A stretch of 64,000 nucleotides of DNA from Sporolactobacillus sp. THM7-4 (GCF_004153165.1 NZ_SEMD01000012.1:1-64000), one strand, 5' to 3'; positions 18,109 through 27,110 are shown, counted from the first letter of the stretch. Numbers and translations are program-made. The notes: generated by a model not told the origin, from the letters alone.

Positions 18109-19371
18109 GTGGTAGAGAGAAGAACACCAGTTTCGGTGCACGAAGCCATACATAAAGTGATGCGCCGGGTGGTCAAAGGACCATCGGAAACGACCGCTCT
18201 GAAAAATACGTATGGCCGGTTTTTGGGTGAAGATGTCATTGCCGACCATGACGTTCCTCATTTTCACCGGTCACGTTATGACGGATATGCGATTCAATCC
18301 GAAAATACTCAGTCAGCGAGTCCGGAACATCCTGTCGAGTTTAAGGTGATTGACGCCATTGGTGCAGGATGTACGACATCGAAAACGGTTCATGATGGTC
18401 AAGCCGTCAGAATTATGACGGGGGCGCAGATTCCGGACCATTGTGACGCCGTTATTATGCTTGAGGAAACAAAAGCCTTCGAGAAACAGGGGCAATCGTT
18501 TATGACGGTCACAAAGGCACTTGCGAGCGGTGAAAATGTCATATTTAAGGGCGAAGATGTTAAAGAAGGGACGGTCCTTCTGACAAAGGGAACATACATT
18601 AATCCAGGCGTCCGGGCTGTCCTGGCTGCGTTTGGCTATAGCAGGGTAAAAGTGACGAAAAAGCCTGAGATCGGTATCTACACAACAGGAACGGAACTTT
18701 TGGATATCAGTGAGCCGCTTGTTCCGGGCAAAATCCGAAACAGTAATGGCCAGATGCTTCAGGCCCAAATTGAGCGCGCGGGCGGGAAGCCGTTCGATTT
18801 AGGCCGGTTGAACGACAACTTTGAAGCGTGTTATCAGTCGATTGCACAGGCTCTTGAAAGTTTTGATTATCTGATCACAACAGGCGGGGTATCCGTCGGC
18901 GATTTTGATTACTTGCCGGCTGTTTATAAAAAACTGGGGGCACACGTCTTGTTTAACAAAATAGCGATGCGCCCGGGAAGTGTGACAACGGTCGCTGAAT
19001 ATAACGGAAAATTACTTTTTGGTTTGTCAGGAAACCCGTCGTCCTGCTATGTCGGGTTTGAACTTTACGTGCGACCGGTGATCCGGACATATCTTAATTC
19101 CCCAAAACCGTATTTAAAGAAAATACGTGCTCGCTTATCGGTGGATTTTCCGCCTAACTCCTTTACCCGCTTTGTCAGGAGTAACGTCTCATTTTGTCAC
19201 GGGAAGTGGCGGGTCTCACCGACGGGGCTGGACAAACCCCATATGATCTCGTCTCTTGTTGAAGCAAATGCTCTAGCTGTGCTGCCGGGAGGGACGGAAG
19301 GGTATATCCGGGACCAGATGGTTGATGTCCTTTTATTAAATGAAGAAAGTCAGAGCAGTGAATCGCTGTGA
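18109..19371 (+). CDS. moeA: Molybdopterin molybdenumtransferase MoeA (copy 2)
   Basis: Second MoeA in the island, about 420 aa from GTG 18109. That start has AGGGGGAG upstream and aligns with the N terminus of copy 1 (RRTPVSVHEAI against RTRKPISIKEAV). Motifs are SRYDGYAIQ, IMTGAQIPDHCDAVI, LITTGGVSVGDFD, FNKIAMRPGSV, FGLSGNPSSCY and MISSLVEANALAVLPGG. The open frame runs upstream into moeB; ATG 18076 is possible but lacks a ribosome site. Both copies keep all visible motifs, so neither looks degenerate. Confidence 0.93.
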   Translation: MVERRTPVSVHEAIHKVMRRVVKGPSETTALKNTYGRFLGEDVIADHDVPHFHRSRYDGYAIQSENTQSASPEHPVEFKVIDAIGAGCTTSKTVHDGQAVRIMTGAQIPDHCDAVIMLEETKAFEKQGQSFMTVTKALASGENVIFKGEDVKEGTVLLTKGTYINPGVRAVLAAFGYSRVKVTKKPEIGIYTTGTELLDISEPLVPGKIRNSNGQMLQAQIERAGGKPFDLGRLNDNFEACYQSIAQALESFDYLITTGGVSVGDFDYLPAVYKKLGAHVLFNKIAMRPGSVTTVAEYNGKLLFGLSGNPSSCYVGFELYVRPVIRTYLNSPKPYLKKIRARLSVDFPPNSFTRFVRSNVSFCHGKWRVSPTGLDKPHMISSLVEANALAVLPGGTEGYIRDQMVDVLLLNEESQSSESL

Positions 19372-19427
19372 TCTAAAAAAATGCCTGATCAGGTAACATT
19401 GACCAGCGTTCAGAAGGAATGAGTAAA

Positions 19428-20078
19428 TTGGCCGATTTCTGGCTGCCTGTAAATGTCACCGTTAAGGTGAGTGTGATCGCCAGTCTGATTGTCTTTGCGA
19501 CCGGCATTCTGGCTGCACGATTAATGGTTTATATGAGGTTCAGAGGAAAGTCAGTCATAGAAACGATGATTATGCTTCCTCTCGTTTTGCCGCCAACAGT
19601 GGTCGGTCTTTTACTGATTACGCTTTTAGGCCATCGCAGTGCACCTGGACGGCTGACGGAATTCGTGTTTTCCCATTCGCTGCTGTTCACCTGGCAGGGG
19701 GCCGTTGCTGCGTCGGCAGTTGTCGCCTTTCCATTAATGTATCAATCAGCAGTGTCCGGATTTCTGTCGATAGACCAGTCGATTGTCGAAGCGTCGCGTG
19801 TCGATGGGGCAAGTCAGTGGGCCTCATTTCTATATATTGAACTTCCGCTGTGCTCGAAAGCGTTGCTGTCCGGCTTTATTCTGAGTTTTACACGGGCCCT
19901 TGGGGAGTTCGGTGCGACACTGATGGTTGCCGGCAATATTCCCGGAAAAACGCAGACTCTTTCTCTTGCGGTGTATACAGCCTATGATTCCGGGGATCTG
20001 CCATCAATGTGGGGATGGGTTGCAGTCAGTATCCTGATTTCCTTTTTCTTATTATCGATCAGCTCTAAAATGCGTTAA
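19428..20078 (+). CDS. modB: Molybdate ABC transporter permease
   Basis: Membrane permease of about 216 aa with roughly five hydrophobic segments. It carries the ModB-type cytoplasmic EAA loop (EASRVDGASQWASFLYIELP) followed by SFTRALGEFGATLMVAGNIPG. TTG 19428 is nine bases after AGAAGGA; the in-frame ATG at 19419 abuts that site, so the TTG is preferred. It sits apart from modA, which lies at the operon end, and no ATPase gene (modC) is present in the window. Confidence 0.92.
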   Translation: MADFWLPVNVTVKVSVIASLIVFATGILAARLMVYMRFRGKSVIETMIMLPLVLPPTVVGLLLITLLGHRSAPGRLTEFVFSHSLLFTWQGAVAASAVVAFPLMYQSAVSGFLSIDQSIVEASRVDGASQWASFLYIELPLCSKALLSGFILSFTRALGEFGATLMVAGNIPGKTQTLSLAVYTAYDSGDLPSMWGWVAVSILISFFLLSISSKMR

Positions 20079-20096
20079 CAGATGGAGGTGCCCAGA

Positions 20097-20603
20097 ATGA
20101 GTGTGCATGAACATAAAAGCCGGGCCGGACGCAGCATCCGCTGCATGGTCGTGACTATATCGGATACGCGGACGAGAGAAACCGATCAAAGCGGATCCTT
20201 GATGATCGGGTTGATCCGAAAACAGGGGTTTACCGTGTCGGATTATCAGATTGTTCCTGATGAAAAAAACGCGATTCAACGGGCGATTCATTCAGGCTGT
20301 GCGGATGAGCATACCGAGGTGATCTTAACGAACGGCGGCACGGGGATCACGAAAAGGGATGTAACGATCGAAGCTGTTCAGGAAATGATCGATAAAGAAA
20401 TTGTCGGATTCGGTGAACTCTTTCGCATGATCAGTTATACAGAGGACATCGGAAGCGCGGCCATGATGAGCCGTGCCATAGCAGGGACGATCCAAAATAA
20501 AGCCGTGTTTGCCATGCCCGGATCGAGCGATGCGGTGCATCTGGCGATGAATAAATTGGTTCTCCCGGAACTTGCTCATGTGGTCCGGGAATTGAATCGG
20601 TAA
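20097..20603 (+). CDS. moaB: Molybdenum cofactor biosynthesis protein MoaB/MogA
   Basis: Molybdopterin adenylyltransferase-type protein of 168 aa. Motifs are VVTISDTRTRETDQSG at the N terminus, LTNGGTGITKRDVT, and FAMPGSSDAVHLAM at the substrate site. It supplies adenylyl-molybdopterin to MoeA. ATG 20097 follows GGAGGTG; the frame extends upstream but starts there are inside that site. It starts 18 bp after modB. Confidence 0.92.
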   Translation: MSVHEHKSRAGRSIRCMVVTISDTRTRETDQSGSLMIGLIRKQGFTVSDYQIVPDEKNAIQRAIHSGCADEHTEVILTNGGTGITKRDVTIEAVQEMIDKEIVGFGELFRMISYTEDIGSAAMMSRAIAGTIQNKAVFAMPGSSDAVHLAMNKLVLPELAHVVRELNR

Positions 20604-20640
20604 TCAGGATGAATGGATATTTTAAAGGAGGGGATTGCCT

Positions 20641-21096
20641 ATGTTCGATATAATTACCTCGCCAATAGACCCTTCTGCCGTAATAAAAGAGGTCGAACAC
20701 AGGAATGCCGGAGCCATTGTCACGTTCATGGGAACGGTTCGGGAGATGACCCGGGAGAGAAAAACCCTGTATCTCGACTATGAGTCCTACGAACCGATGG
20801 CCCGGAGAATGCTTGAAAACATTGGCGGGGAAATCAGGAAAAGATGGCCGGGCGCGAGAACAGCGATCGTTCATCGGATCGGCCGTTTGCAGATCGGGGA
20901 CCTCGCCGTGATGATCGCTGTTTCCTCGCCGCATCGAAAGGAAGCCTATGAGGCGAACCGCTTTGCAATTGAACGGATTAAAACGATGGTTCCGATTTGG
21001 AAAAAAGAACATTGGGCAGACGGGGAGCTGTGGATCGGAAATCAGCAGGGAACTGTCTCATATACCGATGACAGACAAAGGTGTGAAAAAAGATGA
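20641..21096 (+). CDS. moaE: Molybdopterin synthase catalytic subunit
   Basis: Large subunit that transfers sulfur from MoaD thiocarboxylate to cPMP. About 151 aa. Motifs are GAIVTFMGTVRE near residue 27, LDYESYEPMA, HRIGRLQIGD, SSPHRKEAYEANRFAIERIK and PIWKKEHW with the catalytic Lys region. ATG 20641 is preceded by AAAGGAGGGGATT. Its last four bases overlap the moaD start. Confidence 0.95.
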   Translation: MFDIITSPIDPSAVIKEVEHRNAGAIVTFMGTVREMTRERKTLYLDYESYEPMARRMLENIGGEIRKRWPGARTAIVHRIGRLQIGDLAVMIAVSSPHRKEAYEANRFAIERIKTMVPIWKKEHWADGELWIGNQQGTVSYTDDRQRCEKR

Positions 21097-21323
21097 TTCG
21101 TGTGCTGCTTTTTGCTCAGCTCCGCGAGCATATCGGTCAGGGTGCATTAACGCTGGATCAGGAGCAGATAACGGTAACAGAGCTGAAATCATTGCTTGAG
21201 AAGAACTATGGTTTGCCGACTCAAGGCGTGATGACAGCTATTAATGAAACCTATGCCAGAGACACTGACATCGTTCATGAAGGGGATACCGTTGCGCTCA
21301 TCCCACCGGTCAGCGGGGGTTAA
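21093..21323 (+). CDS. moaD: Molybdopterin synthase sulfur-carrier subunit
   Basis: Ubiquitin-like 76-aa sulfur carrier (IRVLLFAQLREHIG) ending in the functional Gly-Gly (IPPVSGG), which MoeB activates. ATGA overlap with moaE indicates translational coupling. Confidence 0.95.
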   Translation: MIRVLLFAQLREHIGQGALTLDQEQITVTELKSLLEKNYGLPTQGVMTAINETYARDTDIVHEGDTVALIPPVSGG

Positions 21324-21344
21324 AAAAAGGAGGTGGAAATAACT

Positions 21345-21848
21345 GTGCACGACTGGACGCATTTTAATGATCAGGGGCATGCGCGAATGGTTGACGTTTC
21401 CGACAAAAAAGAAACCATTCGGACGGCCCGGGCTCAGTCAAGTATTCACGTTTCAGAAGCAGTTTATCAGAAGATGACCCGAGGTGAGGTTGAAAAGGGG
21501 GACGTACTCTCCGTAGCTCAGGTCGCCGGAATCATGGCGGCAAAGAAAACATCAGAAATCATACCTATGTGTCATCCGCTGCCTCTGACCGGGGTCAATA
21601 TTACCTTTCAATGGAGAACGGAGGCGCCCGAGTATGAGCTATTCATCCGGGCGACGGTTAAAACGAGGGGGCAGACAGGTGTAGAGATGGAAGCCCTGAC
21701 CGCCGCATCGGTCAGTGCCCTCACTGTTTACGATATGTGTAAAGCGATCGATCGAAAAATGACAATCGGGTCGACCTTTTTATTAGAAAAAAACGGCGGA
21801 AAAAGTGGTCCTTATAAAAGAGACAGTGATGACCGGGACGATCAATAA
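21345..21848 (+). CDS. moaC: Cyclic pyranopterin monophosphate synthase
   Basis: Converts cyclic dehydro-GTP to cPMP, acting directly after MoaA. About 167 aa with [46 protein letters not shown] and CKAIDRKM. The ribosome site AAGGAGGTGG at 21328-21336 indicates GTG 21345 as start, rather than the frame-opening GTG inside the site. It lies 21 bp after moaD. Confidence 0.95.
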   Translation: MHDWTHFNDQGHARMVDVSDKKETIRTARAQSSIHVSEAVYQKMTRGEVEKGDVLSVAQVAGIMAAKKTSEIIPMCHPLPLTGVNITFQWRTEAPEYELFIRATVKTRGQTGVEMEALTAASVSALTVYDMCKAIDRKMTIGSTFLLEKNGGKSGPYKRDSDDRDDQ

Positions 21849-21878
21849 TTCCATTGCTGCTGAAAGAAGAGGTTATCA

Positions 21879-22688
21879 GTGAGACGGTTTCTTCCTTTTT
21901 TACTTGTATGTATCCTGATCATCATGACTTCATCAGGATGCTCGGCAGATCGTGCCGGGCATCAAAAGTCTGGCGGCAGCCGGGAAAAAATGACACTGAT
22001 GCTTTCAGCCGCTGCGAGCCTCCAGGACGCTCTGAGGACGATTCAGAAACATTACCAGATCAAACAGAATCATGTGGACCTGGTGTTGAATTTTGGAGGT
22101 TCCGGGACGCTGAAGCAGCAAATTCGTGAGGGGGCTCCTGTAGATCTGTTTTTTTCTGCGGATGAAAACGATTTTAAAGAACTTGAAGATCAGGGCCTGA
22201 TCGCCAAAAAGAAAAATCTGCTCGGTAATCAATTGGTTCTGATCGCTCCCCGGGGTGCATTACCTGCGTTGCATGATATGAAATCCCTGAAAAGGCCGAA
22301 CGTTCACCGCCTGGCCATAGGAACGCCCAAGTCCGTACCGGCCGGGACATACGCCGGGCAAACCTTAAAGTCGCTCAATCTATGGAATGATATCCGGCAA
22401 AAAATTGTCTACGCTAAAGATGTCCGTCAGGTGCTGACCTATGTGGAAACGGGTAATGTCGATGCCGGACTCGTCTATAGAACGGACGCCAGACAATCCA
22501 ATCAGGTGCGTATTGTCCAATCAATTCCGGATCGGACGCATGATCCAATCGTTTACCCGGTTGGGATCCTGAAAACAGCGAAACATAAAAAGGCTGCCGG
22601 GGACTTTTTTTCCTACTTACAAAGTCCGGAAGCCCTTCATATCTTTCAGAAATACGGGTTTGCGGTACCCCCGCGGCAGGCACAATGA
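21879..22688 (+). CDS. modA: Molybdate ABC transporter substrate-binding lipoprotein
   Basis: Extracellular molybdate-binding protein, 269 aa. The N terminus is a lipoprotein signal peptide (LLVCILIIMTSSGC) with a lipobox Cys near residue 21. The mature part has LSAAASLQDALRTI, LNFGGSGTLKQQI, GAPVDLFFSAD, GTPKSVPAGTYAGQ and GNVDAGLVYRTDA, all ModA landmarks. GTG 21879 follows AGAAGAGG. It is the last gene of the operon, with a terminator about 105 bp downstream. Confidence 0.95.
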   Translation: MRRFLPFLLVCILIIMTSSGCSADRAGHQKSGGSREKMTLMLSAAASLQDALRTIQKHYQIKQNHVDLVLNFGGSGTLKQQIREGAPVDLFFSADENDFKELEDQGLIAKKKNLLGNQLVLIAPRGALPALHDMKSLKRPNVHRLAIGTPKSVPAGTYAGQTLKSLNLWNDIRQKIVYAKDVRQVLTYVETGNVDAGLVYRTDARQSNQVRIVQSIPDRTHDPIVYPVGILKTAKHKKAAGDFFSYLQSPEALHIFQKYGFAVPPRQAQ

Positions 22689-22793
22689 ATGAAAGTAAAT
22701 TCCCAATTAAAAGAGCAGATTTGGGGCAGCTAACGCCCGATTATACTATAATAAAATCGCTGCCCAATCATATGAATGCAGTCTTTTTAGATG

Positions 22794-22818
22794 ATGTCCA
22801 TGCCATGGGCATTTTTTA
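22794..22818 (+). terminator. Terminator of the nir/nas/moa/mod unit
   Basis: Stem ATGTCCA-TGCCA-TGGGCAT (one G-U pair) is directly followed by TTTTTATT. The stretch 22689-22981 otherwise holds no convincing gene; TACTATAAT at 22744-22752 is promoter-like and could serve the ABC genes. Confidence 0.75.
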
Positions 22819-22981
22819 TTTGGTACTGAAGTATTCGGTTGGATGGAGAGCAGGTATTTTGAGACGCCTGTTGAGCATGTCCGCCGATAATTCTGTATAC
22901 TGAAGCTATTGCTTAACCATCCGGGAGAAATCAGGCAATCCGGTTTTACTGGAAATCGGGCATGCCGGGAAGGATGTCGAT

Positions 22982-24742
22982 ATGGGCTATTTAAAAATTT
23001 ACTGGAGAAGGTACCGAAGCAAATTTATCCTCGCGATTGCTTTTCTTTCTATGGAAGCCCTGGCGGATCTGATGCAGCCCGCCATCATGTCACGAATTGT
23101 CGACCGGGGCGTTGCCGGGGCTAATATCACTCTGATTGAAAAATACGGAGCAGTGATGCTGACAATCACTCTGATTGGCGCCATCTGTGCCTGCAGCCGA
23201 AATGTACTCTCAGGCATTGTTTCCCAGAACTTTGCCATGGATTTAAGGCAGGATCTGTACACAAAAATTCAGAAGTTTACTGTTCGAACGATTGACCGAT
23301 TCGGTCCGGCAACATTAATCACACGGCTGACTAATGACGTGACCCGTGTACAGACTTTTGCCAACGGGATGATGCGGATCATGCTGAAAGCCCCGCTCGT
23401 CGGGATTGGAAGCCTGTTCATGGCCGTTCATCTCAATCTGAAACTGTCTTTGATTCTGGTTATGCTGGTTCCGATCATCGCACTGCTGATTTATATGAAT
23501 ATGAAAATCAGTTTTCCGTATTTCAGAAATGTTCAGTCAGCACTGGATCGTGTCAATATGTCCATACAGGAGTATCTCTCAGGAATCCGGGTTGTTAAAG
23601 TATTCAACCGCTTTTCATATGAACAGGAGCGTTTTCAGAAGAATAATCGGAATCTGGGCAGTCTCTCAATCACCGCTGCGAAAGTCGGCAGTTTGTTCGG
23701 TTCGTTAATCAATCTGGCCGTGAATACGGGAATTGTCGCGATTCTCTGGTTCGGGGGAATCGGCGTAAATCACGGAACAATGAAAGTCGGTTCAATCATC
23801 GCTTTTATTAATTATATGACGCAGATATTATTTGCGATCATGATGGTCAACAATGCCTTTAACCAGTTTGTCCGTGCAAAAGCATCAGCGGAGCGTATTG
23901 GCGAAGTCATGAACAACAAAGAAAATCTGGACATTTCCTTTGATGAAAACGAACAGAATGATCAGGCAGAAAAGATAAGGGGGGCAGGCCGTCTGACTTT
24001 CAGAAGTGTCTCTTTCTCCTATAACAAGCAACGGGATCATGATGAACCGTTTCTCAGGAATATTAACTTTGATGTTTTGCCAGGGCAGACGATCGGCATT
24101 ATCGGTCCGATTGCTTCGGGTAAAACCACACTGGTTCATTTGATGATGCGTTTTTATGATCCGGATGAGGGAGAGATACTGCTCGACGGAAGAAATATCA
24201 AAACATTAAGTATCGAAAATCTGCGGGAACGGATCGCTCTTGTGCCGCAGAAATCCCTCCTTTTTGCGGGAACAGTCAGGGAGAATATTCTTTGGGGAAA
24301 CGATCAGGCAACTGACCAGGAAGTATACAAAGCGGCTCAGACCGCCGAGGCCGATGAATTTATACGGCAATCGCCGAATGGCTATGATTCAGTCATCGGC
24401 CAGGGCGGCGTCAACTTCTCAGGCGGGCAAAAGCAGAGAATCTCGATCGCCAGAGCACTGATTCGCAGACCGGAAATTCTGATCCTGGATGATGCGGCGA
24501 GTGCTGTAGACGCGCAGACAGACAGGAAGATCAGAGAAAAACTGAACCGGCTGGCCCATCGACCGACATGCCTCGTTATTGCCCAACGAATTTCATCGAT
24601 TATTGATGCGGACGTTATTATTGTCATGAATAACGGTAAAATCGAGGCCATGGGCACTCATGACGAACTGATGAAACGTTCTGCTTTCTATCAGAAGATT
24701 TTCAGGTCACAACTTGGGGATGGGGGCACAACTCATGCGTGA
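22982..24742 (+). CDS. ABC exporter half-transporter 1 (degenerate nucleotide site)
   Basis: 586-aa type-IV ABC exporter with an N-terminal six-helix membrane domain (about 1-310) and an ATPase domain (about 335-586). The Walker A loop is GPIASGKTT near residue 374, the signature is FSGGQKQR near 478, and Walker B is LILDDAAS, where Asp replaces the catalytic Glu. That substitution marks the degenerate-site partner in heterodimeric exporters such as BmrCD, LmrCD and TM287/288. The next gene overlaps its end and has the intact Glu. Multidrug or lipid export is likely; the substrate is unknown. Confidence 0.85.
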   Translation: MGYLKIYWRRYRSKFILAIAFLSMEALADLMQPAIMSRIVDRGVAGANITLIEKYGAVMLTITLIGAICACSRNVLSGIVSQNFAMDLRQDLYTKIQKFTVRTIDRFGPATLITRLTNDVTRVQTFANGMMRIMLKAPLVGIGSLFMAVHLNLKLSLILVMLVPIIALLIYMNMKISFPYFRNVQSALDRVNMSIQEYLSGIRVVKVFNRFSYEQERFQKNNRNLGSLSITAAKVGSLFGSLINLAVNTGIVAILWFGGIGVNHGTMKVGSIIAFINYMTQILFAIMMVNNAFNQFVRAKASAERIGEVMNNKENLDISFDENEQNDQAEKIRGAGRLTFRSVSFSYNKQRDHDEPFLRNINFDVLPGQTIGIIGPIASGKTTLVHLMMRFYDPDEGEILLDGRNIKTLSIENLRERIALVPQKSLLFAGTVRENILWGNDQATDQEVYKAAQTAEADEFIRQSPNGYDSVIGQGGVNFSGGQKQRISIARALIRRPEILILDDAASAVDAQTDRKIREKLNRLAHRPTCLVIAQRISSIIDADVIIVMNNGKIEAMGTHDELMKRSAFYQKIFRSQLGDGGTTHA

Positions 24743-26606
24743 AAAACAGAGTGATCCAAATACGGCTCGGGTACTGATCCCCGGCAGGGGGGGAAGAAGG
24801 AGAGGAGCCGGCCGATTTGCCCCGGTTGAAAAAGCGAGAAATGTCAGAGGCACACTGCACAGACTATCTTCCTGTTTTGGAAAAGAAAAAAAGACACTTC
24901 TTTTTGTTTTTGCATGGATACTGTTTGATGCTCTGATCATGCTTGCGATCCCCTATTTGATCGGTCAGGCGGTCAATCAGATCGGGTTTAAAGAAAATAG
25001 GGTCCGCTTTCCTGAACTGATCAGGATCCTGCTCGTTCTGGGTATAGCGTATTGCGCAGACGGATTGATGACTCTCTTTCAGGGATGGATGATGGCCTCC
25101 GGCGGCCAGAGAATCGTTATGAATCTGCGAGACAGTCTTTTTGACAAAATGCAAAAACTTCCGATCGCTTTCTTTGACCGTCACTATAACGGTGAACTGA
25201 TGAGCAGGCTGACGAATGACATCGAAAATATTGATGTTACCATTTCTCAGTCAACCGTTCAGCTGATGAACGCCCTGATCATGATTGCCGGTTCTTTTTT
25301 AATGATGATCTGGATCAGCCCTGTTCTTACGTTGGCCAGCCTTATCACCGTGCCTCTGGTACTTGTCCTGACCCGAACCATCGCTTCCAGAACAACCGAG
25401 CTTTTTGTCCGGCAGCAAAAAGAGCTTGGCGCGTTAAACGGTCATATTGAAGAGTCCATTTCCGGACTGAAAGTGGTCAAAGCTTTCAGCCACGAGAAGA
25501 AGGAGATTGAGACATTCACAGCTATCAATCGCCGGCTCACATCGGTCGGAATGAAAGCGCAGATTTGGTCTGGTTTTCTGATGCCGCTGATGAATGTCAT
25601 CAATAATCTGGGCTTTACGGCAGTCGCCTCTGTCGGAGGACTGCTTGCTGTTAAAGGAATGATCTCAGTCGGCATGATTGCCAGTTTTCTGACCTATTCA
25701 AGGCAATTTGCCAGACCGCTCAATGATGTGGCGAGCATTTTCAACACCATTCAATCTGCCATCGCCGGTGCGGAACGGGTTTTTGAAATCCTCGATGAAC
25801 AGGAGGAAAACCAGGATCCTGCTCACGCGAGAAGAATTAGTCGTCTAAAGAAAGATATCGTGTTTCATCATGTGTCTTTCAGCTATGAAAAAGATCACCC
25901 GATTCTGACGGATATCCATTTTCGAGTGAAAAAGGGAGAGACGATCGCACTTGTCGGGCCTACGGGTGCGGGAAAAACAACGATCATCAATCTGCTGACG
26001 AGATTCTATGATGCAAACCGGGGTTCCATTCTGATTGACGGAGTAGACATCAGGGATTACCGAAGATCAGATTTCAGAAAATTATTTGGGATTGTACTCC
26101 AGGATACTTATCTGTTCCGGGGAAGCATCTTTGAAAATCTCCGTTATGGAAAACTGGACGCGACGGCGGAGGAAGTCGCTCGTGCAGCACGGATCGCTGG
26201 TGCTGATCCTTATATACGTAAAATGGAAAGAGGCTACGACACGATTCTGCAAGGAAGCGGAGAAGATCTCAGTGAAGGCCAGAAACAATTGCTGACGATT
26301 GCCCGGGCGATTCTGACCGACCCGGAGATTCTGATCCTGGATGAAGCGACCAGCCATGTAGACTCGCAGACCGAACAGGACATTCAGAAAGCGATGTCCC
26401 GGCTGATGAACGGGCGAACATGCTTTGTGATCGCGCACCGGCTGTCAACGATCCGAAATGCCGATCAGATTTTGGTTGTTGAAGACGGGCGGATTGCAGA
26501 ACGTGGTACGCACCGGGCACTGATACAGAAAAAAGGAATCTATTACGAACTCTGTCAGGCTCAATTCTCGTTTGCCGGCAGCCGTCTGTTTGATGGTATC
26601 GATTAA
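24735..26606 (+). CDS. ABC exporter half-transporter 2 (catalytic partner)
   Basis: About 623 aa. A Gly/Arg-rich tail opens the protein (PGRGGRRRGAGRF), then a membrane domain and an ATPase domain. Walker A is GPTGAGKTT near 408, the signature is LSEGQKQL near 511 (Glu in place of the second Gly), and Walker B is LILDEATSHVD near 532. The canonical Glu here and the altered signature here complement the altered Walker B in the upstream subunit, leaving one working ATP site per heterodimer. The ATGCGTGA overlap with the upstream gene implies coupled translation; the open frame extends to 24714. Confidence 0.87.
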   Translation: MREKQSDPNTARVLIPGRGGRRRGAGRFAPVEKARNVRGTLHRLSSCFGKEKKTLLFVFAWILFDALIMLAIPYLIGQAVNQIGFKENRVRFPELIRILLVLGIAYCADGLMTLFQGWMMASGGQRIVMNLRDSLFDKMQKLPIAFFDRHYNGELMSRLTNDIENIDVTISQSTVQLMNALIMIAGSFLMMIWISPVLTLASLITVPLVLVLTRTIASRTTELFVRQQKELGALNGHIEESISGLKVVKAFSHEKKEIETFTAINRRLTSVGMKAQIWSGFLMPLMNVINNLGFTAVASVGGLLAVKGMISVGMIASFLTYSRQFARPLNDVASIFNTIQSAIAGAERVFEILDEQEENQDPAHARRISRLKKDIVFHHVSFSYEKDHPILTDIHFRVKKGETIALVGPTGAGKTTIINLLTRFYDANRGSILIDGVDIRDYRRSDFRKLFGIVLQDTYLFRGSIFENLRYGKLDATAEEVARAARIAGADPYIRKMERGYDTILQGSGEDLSEGQKQLLTIARAILTDPEILILDEATSHVDSQTEQDIQKAMSRLMNGRTCFVIAHRLSTIRNADQILVVEDGRIAERGTHRALIQKKGIYYELCQAQFSFAGSRLFDGID

Positions 26607-26839
26607 AACAGGAAAAGAAGCAAAAAAGAATGATCCCCGGCTTCTTAATTCGGTACCGTACCGCTATTTTCCATAATAATTGCAATTTTATCTGTGAAAA
26701 ATAAAGATATTCCGCAGACGTTGGTCTTGCAGGTGATGCCGGCAATGCCTCCGTTAAAAAAATGGATCGTGGTATCACAAAATGACCAAATATGAAGAAA
26801 ACGTTCGAATGATAAAACGGAGAAGGTTGCGATGGTACA

Positions 26840-27019
26840 ATGGTACAATTTGCAGAAACAAAAGCCATAAATGATCAACTGGTGATTCGTTTTGGGCAGG
26901 ACGTGATCGAATACGTCCGGAAAGCTCAGCAAATCTATGGGGAAGATGTTGTCAATCAACGAATTAATAACGTTGTCAGGGAGATTCTCCTGCTGCTGCC
27001 TCTTCCTGAAGAAGAGTGA
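26840..27019 (+). CDS. Small hypothetical protein (59 aa)
   Basis: The frame opens ATG at 26840 (MVQFAETKAINDQLVIRFG) and closes with TGA at 27017-27019. The product looks like a compact amphipathic helical protein, with VIEYVRKAQQIYGEDVV in the middle and an acidic LLLPLPEEE tail. GGAGAAGG lies about 14 bases upstream, closer to another ATG at 26832 that opens a 12-codon frame, so translation could be coupled. I do not recognise the family. Sequence 26607-26839 before it and 27020-27233 after it show no other gene. Confidence 0.45.
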   Translation: MVQFAETKAINDQLVIRFGQDVIEYVRKAQQIYGEDVVNQRINNVVREILLLLPLPEEE

Positions 27020-27050
27020 GGGTGGGCGTGCGATACGGTACACAGGACAT

Positions 27051-27110
27051 ATCGGCGATAATCAGGAAATATCAGCGGTATTCAAAATATATTGGCGGTA
27101 CTCGGATCTC
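27051..27110. repeat. Three imperfect 20-bp tandem repeats
   Basis: Units begin at 27051, 27071 and 27091 with exact 20-bp period: ATCGGCGATAATC, ATCAGCGGTATTC and ATTGGCGGTACTC, each followed by a less conserved 7-bp tail. They lie between the small ORF and the hydrolase gene. They lack the length and unrelated spacers of a CRISPR array. A related ATCGG-rich stretch occurs at 43307-43345. Confidence 0.6.

Noticed and set aside
22685-22903. 72-codon open frame after modA
   Set aside because: It spans the modA terminator, has no ribosome site of quality, and its translation looks random.
26269-27043. Two overlapping minus-strand open frames of 199 and 132 codons near the small ORF
   Set aside because: One is antisense to the ABC ATPase domain and the other to the 59-aa ORF; neither has a recognisable domain or a good start.
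27051-27110. Possible CRISPR array
   Set aside because: Units are contiguous and imperfect with no unique spacers of 30-40 bp; no cas genes in the window.
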